A stretch of 64,000 nucleotides of DNA from Hawksworthiomyces lignivorus (taxonomy: Eukaryota > Ascomycota > Sordariomycetes > Ophiostomatales > Ophiostomataceae), in contig NTMA01000008.1 of the NCBI GenBank assembly GCA_002917075.1, positions 620,001 to 684,000 on the forward strand, given 5' to 3'. Each line of letters opens with the position of its first letter. The stretch's first letter is position 1. Both the position numbers and the translations under genes were made by a program. The notes beneath the pieces are model-generated. The model was not told where the DNA came from and ran no database searches. It was given only the letters and a program-made list of their open reading frames with translations. This document shows positions 54,834-64,000 of this stretch, piece after piece.

Positions 54834-55345
54834 GCTTTTAAGCTATCAATTCTTTTTTCTGGCAACAAAAAATAATAATACTGATCGACCTAGAGCTATC
54901 AATCTTCACAATGTATAAACTGTAATATTAAAGACCTTTTTATACAGCATTGTTTTCATCGCTGGCCAATGTATTTGTTCATGAATATCGATGATGTTGG
55001 TGACATTGATCAATGATAATTTCCTTTTACAGCCTGCAGCTGTTAAACTGAAAGTAGCTTAGCAGCTGTTAATTGATGATCGATAACTGCTTAAAAATTC
55101 TAAAAGCTACTAATAGATTAGAATTTACCAGCTAGTGAATGAGGCCGCGATTAGCGTATGACAAGCTACGATTTTATCAGAAGCTATGACTTCTTGCGAC
55201 CTATGATTTGACGAGCTCAAAGAAGGCTTCCGGACAATTGTTTATAAAAAAGCACAACCTTATTTGAAATGGTCTAGACCTCGCGTCAGCACTGTCTTGT
55301 TGTTTCCCCAGATTTGACTAAAGATCTCCATATTCTACTATCCAA
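54834..55345. promoter_or_regulatory. Divergent promoter of amidase and DHA1-type transporter
   Basis: 512 bp between two head-to-head genes, AT-rich, with CAGCTGTTAA-like repeats around 55025-55070 (GCAGCTGTTAA occurs twice, at about 55037 and 55062). GATA/TATC motifs are present but not informative by eye. Co-regulation is possible, unproven. Confidence 0.4.
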
Positions 55346-57025
55346 ATGGCGCCCCAACATTTCGACCATGACCGCGTGCCTGGCACTGTCCGCCTCGTCG
55401 AGGTGGCCGGAGCTGGCAACACGTCCCGCGCTCTTCACGATGCTAGTCATGCCGACATCTTCCTCGTCCCTCGCCCGAGCAGCGATCCCAATGATCCGCT
55501 CAACTGGCCATATAGGCGTAAGCTCCTCGCCGTCAGCATGGCTTATCTTTACGTCTTTGGCACAGGCATTGCTACCTCTCTTCAGTACTCTGTTCTAGCC
55601 GATATTACCGCTGATACCCGAATCTCCACGGCCAACCTCGTTCAGGGCACAGGAGTGATGTTCTTGTTCTTCGGTTGGGCTTGCCTCGTGTGGCAACCTC
55701 TCGCTCTAACCTACGGCCGACGTGGTGTCTATCTGATCAGTCTACTTCTCACGGTGCCTATGATGGTGTGGACCGCCTACTCCACGTCTGCGGGAGAGTG
55801 GTTCGCTCACCGCGTCCTGATCGGAATTGCGGTTTCACCAATTGAGTCGCTGTGCGAGGTCACCGTATACGACCTATTCTTCGCACACAACCGCGGAACG
55901 TACATGGGCCTGTACGTATTCGTATTATTTGGATCCAACTTCTTCGCACCCCTGATAGCCGGATGGTTTAACGACGCATACGGATGGCGCTGGACCATGC
56001 ACTTCGGTGCCATCGTGTGTGCAATATTCTTCCTCATACTATTCGTGTTCATGGAAGAGACAATGTACTTTCGTGGTCACTCAGTCGAAGGGGAAGAGGA
56101 GGAAGACGATAGAGGGTCATCTTCCGAGAAGGGTCCGGAGTCGGTAATGGTAGTGCTGGCAACGGGTGAAAAGGACAAAAGCAGCAGCTCTCTCACGCCA
56201 CCATCCCCGATCATCACAAGTGCAAATTCTCCAGAATTCACGAACATCAATGCTGGATGGCGGCGCTACACCTGGTTCAAGCTTCTACCCGGCCGGCCCA
56301 GTAACATGGATATGCTGCGCATGGTTTACCGCCCCGTTGTGATGATCGTTCGCTTTCCCACGGTAGCCTGGGCAGGCTTTCTGTACGGGATTAACCTCGC
56401 CTGGTATAATGTCTTGAATGGCACTGCCAGCCCCGTACTCTCGGGAGCACCCTACAACTGGTCAGCAGCGCTCGTCGGTTGCGTCTACGCGGGCCCCATC
56501 ATTGGCGCCGCCCTGGCCTCTTTGTGGTCGGGGCTAGTGGCTGATCGTCTGGCCCTGCGACTTGCTCGCCGTAACTGGGGCATTCGTGAGCCAGAACAGC
56601 GCCTGTGGGTTTTAGCTGTTTCTGGTATTATCTCGGCCGCCGGCCTCATAATTTGGGGTGTTGGTGCCGCTCATAACGTTCACTGGGTGGGGCTGGTTTT
56701 CGGCCTGGGTATGCTAACGTTCGGTGTCGTCACTGGTGGATCCATCGCCGTCAGCTACAACGTGGACTGCTTCAAGGAGATTGCGGGCGAGACAACCGTT
56801 TCCATCATGCTGATCCGCAACACGATCGGATTTGGCTTTAGCTACGCCATAACGCCATGGTGGACAACACAGGGCCTCCAAAACTGCTTCATCACGGCGG
56901 CCATGGTATCGCTCGCATGCACGTTGACGTTTGGAGTAGTCATTGCATTTGGCAAGAGGATCCGGCGTTGGTCCATCCCATCCTACGAAAAATACATGGC
57001 TACCACAGTGATGCAGCAGGAATGA
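55346..57025 (+). CDS. MFS transporter, DHA1-type (12 helices)
   Basis: Intronless 559-aa protein from the ATG at 55346. The N-terminus has the family lead-in DPNDPLNWPYRRKLLAV (about residues 45-62). Twelve helices are evident, with LTYGRRGVYLIS in the loop between helices 2 and 3, a PIESLCEVTVYDLFFAHNRG stretch typical of this fungal subgroup, and GWRWTMHFGAIV after helix 5. The central loop is long, acidic and Ser-rich (about 245-310). The second half carries AGPIIGAALASLWSGLVADR and GVVTGGSIAVSYNVDCF. It should export or import a small organic compound by proton exchange; the subgroup includes drug, polyamine and nicotinate-like carriers. The head-to-head amidase may process or produce its substrate; this is inference. 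Confidence 0.88.
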   Translation: MAPQHFDHDRVPGTVRLVEVAGAGNTSRALHDASHADIFLVPRPSSDPNDPLNWPYRRKLLAVSMAYLYVFGTGIATSLQYSVLADITADTRISTANLVQGTGVMFLFFGWACLVWQPLALTYGRRGVYLISLLLTVPMMVWTAYSTSAGEWFAHRVLIGIAVSPIESLCEVTVYDLFFAHNRGTYMGLYVFVLFGSNFFAPLIAGWFNDAYGWRWTMHFGAIVCAIFFLILFVFMEETMYFRGHSVEGEEEEDDRGSSSEKGPESVMVVLATGEKDKSSSSLTPPSPIITSANSPEFTNINAGWRRYTWFKLLPGRPSNMDMLRMVYRPVVMIVRFPTVAWAGFLYGINLAWYNVLNGTASPVLSGAPYNWSAALVGCVYAGPIIGAALASLWSGLVADRLALRLARRNWGIREPEQRLWVLAVSGIISAAGLIIWGVGAAHNVHWVGLVFGLGMLTFGVVTGGSIAVSYNVDCFKEIAGETTVSIMLIRNTIGFGFSYAITPWWTTQGLQNCFITAAMVSLACTLTFGVVIAFGKRIRRWSIPSYEKYMATTVMQQE

Positions 57026-57541
57026 GATGCACACCTGCAATGAGGTAAAGCTTTTGTTTGAAAAACCAACGTTTTAAAATCAAAAGTAAGCCGATTTAAT
57101 TTTTTATCTTCCTAAGACGCTCTTTGGGTGACGAAATGCCTCAAGAATGATATATCACCAGACGAGGTATAGATTTTCTCCATTACTTGTTTCAGATACA
57201 TTCATTAGTTCCACTTTGGTATTGTCTTATATTCTTGTACTTAGCCATTGGTGCCATTTGGTCTTTTTCCTAGACACCATATAACTGATGCCTGGCCCAG
57301 GGCCATGAAGACATCCGTTTAACATAAATGAACAGCGTAACGCTCCATAATTTCATTAATTGACCACTTGACAAATTAATAATTACTTAACCTTCAGCAA
57401 TAGAAATCTTTTAATTTCACCTCGAACTGTTTTTAGGGAAATACACCCAATTACATGATGTAATCTTCTCATAAGTCAAGACCAAATGCGGCGTGAGAGT
57501 TTAGAGGCGTAGCAACTCTTCTAACAAAGCCAACACACCCT
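57026..57541. other. Intergenic between convergent transporter genes
   Basis: 516 bp, AT-rich. No gene or defined terminator identified. Confidence 0.5.
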
Positions 57542-59487
57542 TTACAGTACGTTGCCCTTGGTTTGTGACATCTCTTTGACGTTTAAGTTTCGCATCATGA
57601 CGATGCTTATAAAGCCTAAAGCCATGATGGCGGTACCAGCAGCAAGCATCCGAGTCTGTGCATAACCATATGCCAGCTGGATGCCGAGCCGCTCCGGAGT
57701 TCCGACGGCATAGCTGAGCTGGGCAGGGAGACTCTCATAGATAGTGAGGAGGTCAGGCAGAGCCGATTCTGGCAAATATCGCTCTAGAGCCTTCTCAAAC
57801 GTGTTGGTCCAGATCACGCCGGAGACAGTGTTGCCAACAGAGTCACCCACGGTACCGGTCACAAACAAGAGAGAGAGGACCGCGGCCACATGTTGGTGGT
57901 CGACAGCCGCCAGCACGGCGAGCTGGACGACGAGAATAAAAATGCTGCCGGCGACCGAGAAGAAAATCTCACACATGACCACGTAGCCTATGTAGCCGTT
58001 CGGGATACGGAAATGGATCATCAGCCCAAGCGAGAAGATGTACAGGGGCACGCAGATGTATAAGATCCACTTAAAGCGGCCAGTGACGCGGATCAGATAG
58101 CCAGCGATGAATAAGAAGACGAACGAAACGGCGCTAAAAGTGTTGGCTACATAGCCGGCGTCAGACACGTCGAGATCGTAGACGACCTGGAGGAAGGAGG
58201 TAAAGTATAGTGCGTAGCAATAGTACGAAATCTGGTAGACAAAATCTAGCAGACAGGCGGCCATAACGGTGCGGTCCGAGAGATAACGGCTATTCAAAAA
58301 GGGTTTCGGTGCTACAAAGCCTTCATATATACCAAAGGTGATCAAGGCAACAAATCCCACGACGATCATGGCGATAATGTGGCCGGAACGCCAGCCATTT
58401 GACGCGCTCGAGGCCAAAGTAAAAGGAAGCAGGAAAACAGTCAATCCACCGGCAAACAAGATCACTCCCGGCACTGTTAGACGCAAATGTTAGTTATCTA
58501 GTGGATTTAGAGCACAGAAGGAGGGTTTTCATGGTTTGGGGCTCACAGTCCACTTCGATTAAGATATACCAAAAAGTGCTTTTCCATGACGTGCGTTGCT
58601 TTTCCTCTTCGATGATTATGCCTGTTTTCTTCGCCTTGATTTGGTTGTACTTGAGTAGCCCATACATAGGTAGCGCAGCAGCGGGTAGAACGATAGCCCA
58701 GCAACCGACACCCCATCGCCAAGATACATTTTTGACGAATGCTCCGGCAGCTTTCGATCCGGCGAACGCAGTGATAATAGCCGGAGACGAGGTAAAAGCG
58801 AATGCTATTCCTCGGTTCCTCAAATTGGTCACATCAGTTGCTAAGACGTCCCAGGTATAGGCAAGGCCAGAGAAGCCAATCGAATAGAAAACCTGTGCTC
58901 GTCGTTTAATAGAAAGCGCTTATAAAAATTACGAAAATGAATGGATTGAGCTTTACCTCTGCTGCACAATACGTTGACAAATTCTGCGACGCAGCCATGA
59001 GAATCAGACCGAGAACGCAGAAGACAGTCATGATGAGAAAGCCCTCAGCACGGCCCCACACATCTAGGACCTTTGCCATTGGAATGTAGACCGCTGCTGT
59101 GATGGCATTGGCGACGATTCCGATGACCGTCAAGAGCGAATGAGACTGCCAAGTACTGGTAATATAGGGGCTCAAACTCAAAAGAATCGTCGACTTCATT
59201 CCATTGACCAACGTCAGAAGCCAAATCCTATCACACAAAGATTTACCCGAGTCAGCTCTTAGAAATCTACAAAAACAAGATAACTGAAACCAAGAGAATC
59301 GAAACAATATAGTTAAAACATACAGAATCAATGCTCCATAAAGGGATGATCGAGACCAAGTGAGAGTAACAGCCTCAATCTTCTGCACACCTAGCTGCGC
59401 GTCTACAGATGGCATTACCGCCTTCTGATTCTCTTCGAGGTCGCGGACCGCCTCCTGCCTGCCTGTGTCCATCTCGATAGTGTCCAT
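57542..59487 (-). CDS. Siderophore-iron transporter (SIT/ARN family MFS)
   Basis: Exons 59487-59324, 59227-58957, 58892-58547 and 58473-57542 give 570 aa; the frame is open upstream of 59487 but without ATG. The splices rebuild SIT-family blocks: EAVTLTWSRSSLYGALILIW, LSLSPYITSTWQSHSLL, AKVLDVWGRAEGFLIM (the family's A-x-V-x-D-x-x-GR region), CAAEVFYSIGFSGLAYTWDV, SSPAIITAFAG, WRWGVGCWAIVLP, then 14-helix second half with VYDLDVSDAGYVANTF, SLLFVTGTVGDSVGNTVSG and the C-terminal VMMRNLNVKE. It should import ferric siderophores across the plasma membrane. Xenosiderophore or own-siderophore specificity cannot be read. No siderophore synthetase lies in the window, and the ferric reductase is far away. 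Confidence 0.92.
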
Positions 59488-60911
59488 GTCGGCAAAGAAG
59501 CTCGCAGAAATAAACGAGACGCACACGGCCGAAATAGTAGTGATAAAGCAGCACAATAATATGTTGAAAAGCGCACGACCATGTATGGAATAGAATAAAT
59601 TCAGAAAGGAGTGATGGACATGCTTCTTTTGTAAAAGAAGACTCTAACTCGGAGCATATTACCTATATGCGTCAATTACGTTCGTAACTACGTGTCTATT
59701 TACATGGGTAAGCACTTTGTTCATTTGGAAAGCCGAAAAGTGCTCCGAGAATTAAACGGAGCAATCGGAAGAAAATGCTGGTAGTCTGTAAACGTAAAGC
59801 AAGAAGACGGTGCACCCTTGTAGATTTTACGGAAGAAACTGACCAGATGATCTGATTAGATAGCAAAGGAGATAGCAATATTGAGCTTGGCGGGCTTTTA
59901 CTCAATTTGTGTCTTGGCCCGAACATCGGAGCATCTTGGCAATACGACGTGGAACTGAAGACGACATCCCATACTCCGTACACCATACGTACTCGCGCGT
60001 ACTGTCTCTCTGTGGGTTAAACTACAAGACACGTGTTAGAAGTATAAATACATAACTAGTATGCAAGCACTGTGAATCTTGGCTCGACAAGGGATAGGAA
60101 GAAAGTAGAAAAACTACCACAAGCAGGGAACATTATATGTACTAGTACACAAAGTGTCGAGTTCTACACGTACGCAGTGTGGAGCCTCATAAATGGGGAT
60201 CACTGAGGATCGCTAAATTTCATCCCTAACTAAGCAAAACTAACTAAGTTAACTCTTTAATTGGTAACTTATTCGTGCTAAGCTACCAAACGGAACTTGT
60301 TCTTAACGACCAACGATATTATGTATGCTCCACACGCACTGAAAAAACTCGCCCGACTTGACGGAAATAACGTTTTCGAGGTAGATTCACCATTCTCTTT
60401 GCCATTGCGATGCTAGGTGAGTCAGAAAAATAATGAATTTCTAAAATCGGAATGGTTATGCTGTTGAAACTGATCAATTACATCTAACAAACTGAAAGAC
60501 ATACAGATCCCTGGAGACTACTTATTGGGACAAAAAAACGGAAGAGCTTTTATAAATACTAGGGAACTCACCAATCTGTGTCTCTGCCATCCCAAACCCA
60601 GACAGAAAACAGTTGAGACCAACAGTAAGAGCATAGAGAAAGGAGATGCCTGCGCAGCTAGCAGCTCCACAGAAGCAGGGCCTTGTGCATGTACCTAGAG
60701 CGAAACCCTAAGCTACTACACACACATTACAAAGCAGAAGAGCAACTATTCTGTAGGGGCATAGCGCCTATCGAAGGCTAAATTCTTGTGTCTCTACAAC
60801 TTGCAGCATCTGCGTGAATGCGAGAAGCGTGGGCACTGCGAAAAGGAAATCCATCTTACAACCAATTTGAGCGTAGTTGTGTTCTATTGTCCGACATACC
60901 GGCGCCATGAA
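59488..60911. other. Intergenic, promoter of the siderophore transporter, no gene recognised
   Basis: 1.4 kb. GATA-type motifs occur (TTAGATAGC at about 59855 and GGAGATAGC at about 59869), the class of site bound by GATA iron repressors, but such 6-mers are frequent by chance. No coding sequence recognised. Confidence 0.45.
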
Positions 60912-62537
60912 TTAAGCTGGGCATGGCAATATGAGTTTGGAGACTCCGTTTCCATGCCGCACGGTATGTGTTACGGCTTCCAGCTCTTTTGCTAGAGTTC
61001 GATTAACCCCCGTCCCCGGATTCCGGGCGAACAGGGGAAAAGAGCCACCTGCAACAATCACCCGGATGCGCGTGCCCTTCTTGAAAACATGTGCCCGCTG
61101 CACCAACTCGAGCGACAACGCGTCACCCTGCAGCCCGGCGCCGTCCAGCGCCTGCCAGCTCTCTGTGAGGTTGTGCGACACGCCGTCAGCGTCAACCTCG
61201 CTCAGGCGGATCCAGAGGTCGGCGTGCGGGACGTTGGTCGCGTGCGCCAGCTGCACGATGGGTGCGCCCATGATCTCAACGTCTGCCTCCAGCGGCGCGC
61301 TAGTGTAGACTAGGACGTCGTCCCGTGATGCAAAGATACTATCGTCGACGCGGCCACCCCGGGCCAGCTGTGGTCCGCCGACGGTCGGTGTCGGGTTGTG
61401 CGGGTCATAGGTGAAAGAAGCGGCAGACGCGTCAGCTGCCGGCACCGTGCTGCCGAGCGACTTGTCGCCGTGCAGGAAAAACGTGCGCTCTTCCGTAGCG
61501 GCCGGCGGCCAGAACGGCAAGGCGCGCCACTCCTCGGCGCCTGTGACGTAAACTCGAACCGGCAATGGCCGGTGGTTCGTCGTGCGACCGGCGACGTGCT
61601 CGTCCAAGAAGTCAAAGACCTCGGGCATCTCGCTCGACCCGCACGCCTCAATGTGCGTCCACGGCCCCACGGTGAGGTATACCGGGATGCCGCGATCGCG
61701 CGCGCGCGCGTAGGCTGTCAGAGTATTAGTAGTTTGGATGTCGTACCAGCCGGTACGCAGAAGCAGGGGGCCCTTGACACGTTCCAGCGCGTCGCGGTGC
61801 TTGCATCGCGCCCAAAAGGGGTCGTCAACGTTTGGCGTCGCCATGAACTCCAGCTGGTAGGACGCCCTACCGTCGAAGTAGCTCTTGGCTCCGTCGATAA
61901 GTGGCGTCGACTCGATAGCGGCTTTGAGCTTCGCGATATCAACGATGGCTGAGAGCCGGTCGCCGGCCTCGTCCTGCCTTGCGACTATGTAGGACCAGGA
62001 GATGCGGTCTGTGCGATAGGCCCCGTTGGCCCAAGCAAGCAAGGAATGGTCGTATACGGCACATAGGATCACAGATGCGATGAGGTCCTCAGGTGGGTCG
62101 CGCAGCAGCGCCCACTGGGTGTAACCCAGGTAGCTCGGCCCGAACGTGGCAAACTTGCCTGGATACCAGGACTGCTCGCGCATCCACCGAACGACGGCCT
62201 GCGCATCTGCCTGCTCGTCCATGGCTGCCACAAAAGTTCCCCCCGAGCCGGCTGTGCCACGGCAGCTAACCAGAAGGACTGCATAGCCACGCGCTGCAAA
62301 GCATTTTGCGTTGAGAAGGGCCATTACACTCTTGCGCCCATATGGCGTGAGGACAAAAAGAAGGCCGAGAGGCCTGCTGTCTGACGGAAGCTCAGGCTGG
62401 TATAAGTCGGCAGCCAACTCGATGCCATCAGGCATGGGGATGCGCTGCGCTGAGGCGGAGTATGGGTTCTCTTTCTGAGGGAGAATCTTGGCAAGGTTTG
62501 CTGTCTCGCGCTCCTCTGGTGATTGCGGGGACGCCAT
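60912..62537 (-). CDS. CocE/NonD-type serine hydrolase (X-Pro dipeptidyl-peptidase-like)
   Basis: 541 aa from the ATG at 62537, single exon. The alpha/beta-hydrolase part has RIPMPDGIELAADLYQP at about residues 33-49, LLVSCRGTAGSGG, the nucleophile Ser in FATFGPSYLGYTQW (G-x-S-Y-x-G) and a late His in TVGPWTHIEACG. The C-terminal X-Pro jelly-roll domain follows (PLEADVEIMGAPIVQLAHAT, ADLWIRLSEVDADGVSHNL, RIRVIVAGGSFPLFARNPGT). Members hydrolyse cocaine-like esters, acyl amides or X-Pro peptides; the substrate is unknown. In-frame sequence upstream of 62537 continues as LAKLAIGISVAAPFLLPA to an AG at about 62592, so a small 5' exon may exist (an ATG at about 62664 with a GTTTAG donor would fit, giving an unusually short 40-bp intron). 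Confidence 0.87.
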   Translation of the reverse strand: MASPQSPEERETANLAKILPQKENPYSASAQRIPMPDGIELAADLYQPELPSDSRPLGLLFVLTPYGRKSVMALLNAKCFAARGYAVLLVSCRGTAGSGGTFVAAMDEQADAQAVVRWMREQSWYPGKFATFGPSYLGYTQWALLRDPPEDLIASVILCAVYDHSLLAWANGAYRTDRISWSYIVARQDEAGDRLSAIVDIAKLKAAIESTPLIDGAKSYFDGRASYQLEFMATPNVDDPFWARCKHRDALERVKGPLLLRTGWYDIQTTNTLTAYARARDRGIPVYLTVGPWTHIEACGSSEMPEVFDFLDEHVAGRTTNHRPLPVRVYVTGAEEWRALPFWPPAATEERTFFLHGDKSLGSTVPAADASAASFTYDPHNPTPTVGGPQLARGGRVDDSIFASRDDVLVYTSAPLEADVEIMGAPIVQLAHATNVPHADLWIRLSEVDADGVSHNLTESWQALDGAGLQGDALSLELVQRAHVFKKGTRIRVIVAGGSFPLFARNPGTGVNRTLAKELEAVTHTVRHGNGVSKLILPCPA

Positions 62538-63212
62538 GGCTGGCAGTAAGAATGGGGCAGCCACGGATATGCCAATTGCAAGCTTTGCAAGCTATGATGT
62601 GTAAGAGGATGTCAATGTAGCCAAGCTAAACTAATTTCTTTTCAATCCTTGGCATCAGCATATATTTATATAAAGAGAGCGAAGATGTTGGCAGCAGTAG
62701 AGCCTCGCGCTTAATTCTGTAAGTGCAACGCAAATGCGCCACAAGGTCAATGGTCTAGAAGATTTCGTAAGCGGATTGACTTTTGTCCCGCAGCACTTCC
62801 CCGCTAGACATAGTGTGTCTCGGAGTTGACGCCTTATTACTCACCGGAGAAGAATTTCAACTACGTGGCCCGTCATGTCCGAGATGATTGGATCGGATAG
62901 AATACGATGCTGAGATCTTTCAACAGGCCCTTTATTAGGATTCGAGCAGCACATTCGCTATAACTATGCGATCATAATCATGCATACTGGGTGCCTTCAT
63001 AGAACAGCAATTATGGCACTAGGCCATTTTCATTTACAGGTTATTGTCGTGTATTTTGTTCTAATAAGGAAATCAAGCTACGAAGACATGTGGCATTTTT
63101 GGAATTTTATGCCAATTCTAATTTGATCTTGCTCTGTCTTATCTTTTGCAGCCTGCCTTTTATTTGTCTCTTTGCAAATGTTTAAATGCAATTCATAGTC
63201 TTCGCCACGCAA
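62538..63212. other. Intergenic, no gene recognised
   Basis: 675 bp between the hydrolase start and the 3' end of the decayed reductase. Possible 5' exon of the hydrolase at about 62635-62664 (see its entry). Otherwise AT-rich and empty. Confidence 0.45.
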
Positions 63213-64000
63213 TCACTGCCTTAACAAAGCCATTGCGACACCGTAAAGACCTCTCAGTGGCCAGATAGACCAAAAGAGAGCTGATAGCCACGGTATCCAG
63301 TTACGCAAGTTGCTCTCCTCGGCTTCGATATCGACCTTGACCGTGTCATAAACACTCGGCAGCCCCGCAGCGCCATACTTTTTCGCGCACAGCATCGTAT
63401 GATTCGCGGTCGTAGTTCACTCAAAATTCATCTTCTGAGTAGTACGCGTGCGCGTAGAGGCACTTTTTCCCCCCGAGTTCCTGCACTTTCATCTCCAACA
63501 GCCGGTTCCGCCGTACAAACTCTCGTCGGTTAAACGAGCATGGTCCCCAGACGCCAAAGTTTACGAGAAAGCTGGCATCCGACCCCGGTTCTATGTCAGC
63601 AAATGCGGCGTGCAGGCCGTGGCGCGCGTTGTGCATAGGGCGCGCGATCTGCAAAGGACACAGCCAGAGGGGGTAGATATGGAAAGTGTCCTGGAGCCAG
63701 TCAGCGAATTCCGAGACCTTGTTGAGAGGGATGCCAACATCTTGCATCATATAGCTATTTGCCAAGCCGCTCTTGCGCAGAGCTCGGCACATCGTCCTAG
63801 TGTGCATCAGGGGATCAAGAACAAAGCGGGTCACGCGGTTGAAAGGAGTCCTGAAGTACTAGAACGCATACTTGGCCACCCAGAAGCCACCACGGTCATA
63901 TCGGAAGAGATAGTCGACTATTGGAGTGAATTCGGTTACCTCAGTGAGCGGACTAGCACGCAGACGCGCCTGCAGCTGACGAACATGAATGTAGAACCAA
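63213..64000 (-). pseudogene. Decayed delta(24)-sterol reductase-like (DHCR24-type) FAD oxidoreductase, 3' part
   Basis: Minus strand, truncated by the window edge at its 5' side. The C-terminal third of a DHCR24-like flavoprotein is readable: TEVTEFTPIVDYLFRYDRGG, FWVAKYAF, a TAG stop at 63861-63859, then YFRTPFNRVTRFVLDPLMHT, YMMQDVGIPLNKVSEFADWL, PLWLCPLQIARP, CLYAHAYYSEDEF, a TGA stop at 63423-63421, then YDRESYDAV, an extra base near 63383, and KYGAAGLPSVYDTVKVDIE to the normal end at 63213. Both stops stand where the family has an aromatic or large residue, and TGG to TAG or TGA explains each by a single G-to-A change. The protein family reduces the C24 double bond of sterols with FAD; this copy cannot make a full protein. 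Confidence 0.78.

Noticed and set aside
1..64000. tRNA, rRNA, transposon ORFs, telomeric repeats, origins
   Set aside because: I looked for B-box-like GTTCGANTC, 5S-like sequence, reverse transcriptase or transposase motifs and TTAGGG arrays and saw none I could defend; a tRNAscan or RepeatMasker run would decide.

Overview
The window is nuclear DNA of a filamentous ascomycete (Pezizomycotina, most likely Sordariomycetes). The evidence is short GT-AG introns of about 50 to 160 bp, several Zn2Cys6 regulators, families largely restricted to filamentous fungi (2EXR, siderophore-iron MFS, NACHT-ankyrin receptors), GC-rich coding regions separated by AT-rich spacers with homopolymer tracts, and no operons. 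Gene models were spliced by hand. Every exon chain given keeps frame and has GT-AG borders. Where no ATG opens a reading frame, the start was moved to the first supported ATG or to an upstream exon.

Layout. 0-4 kb: a ferric reductase and a small GFA-fold protein. 5-12.6 kb: a probable glucoside-use locus, made of a Zn2Cys6 regulator converging on an MFS sugar transporter, which is divergent from a cytosolic GH3 beta-glucosidase with a PA14 insert. 13-24 kb: a seven-helix membrane protein with a C-terminal frameshift, a decayed Zn2Cys6 regulator, a methyltransferase, a large unknown membrane protein, a cell-surface-like protein and a 2EXR protein. 24.5-34.6 kb: a DHA2-type drug transporter divergent from a Zn2Cys6 regulator, followed by a frameshifted SDR, an NmrA-like reductase and a second Zn2Cys6 regulator, with no backbone synthase. 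35-38.8 kb: an NLR-like protein with a caspase-fold N-terminus that has lost both catalytic residues, then NACHT and ankyrin repeats.

41-46.3 kb is a core-gene island: VTA1 (ESCRT/MVB), a protein disulfide isomerase with an ER-retention tail, and the exosome RNase PH subunit Rrp41/Ski6. It is followed by an unknown coiled-coil protein. 48.6-64 kb is accessory again: a Ser-rich secreted protein with four exact-period 120-bp repeats, an amidase with an added C-terminal domain, a DHA1-type MFS transporter, a siderophore-iron transporter, a CocE/X-Pro peptidase-like hydrolase, and a decayed delta(24)-sterol reductase-like gene cut by the window edge.

The strongest leads are the catalytically dead caspase-NACHT-ankyrin protein, the glucoside locus with three copies of a 9-mer in its shared promoter, and a set of at least four accessory genes in different stages of decay, two of which carry G-to-A type changes compatible with repeat-induced point mutation.
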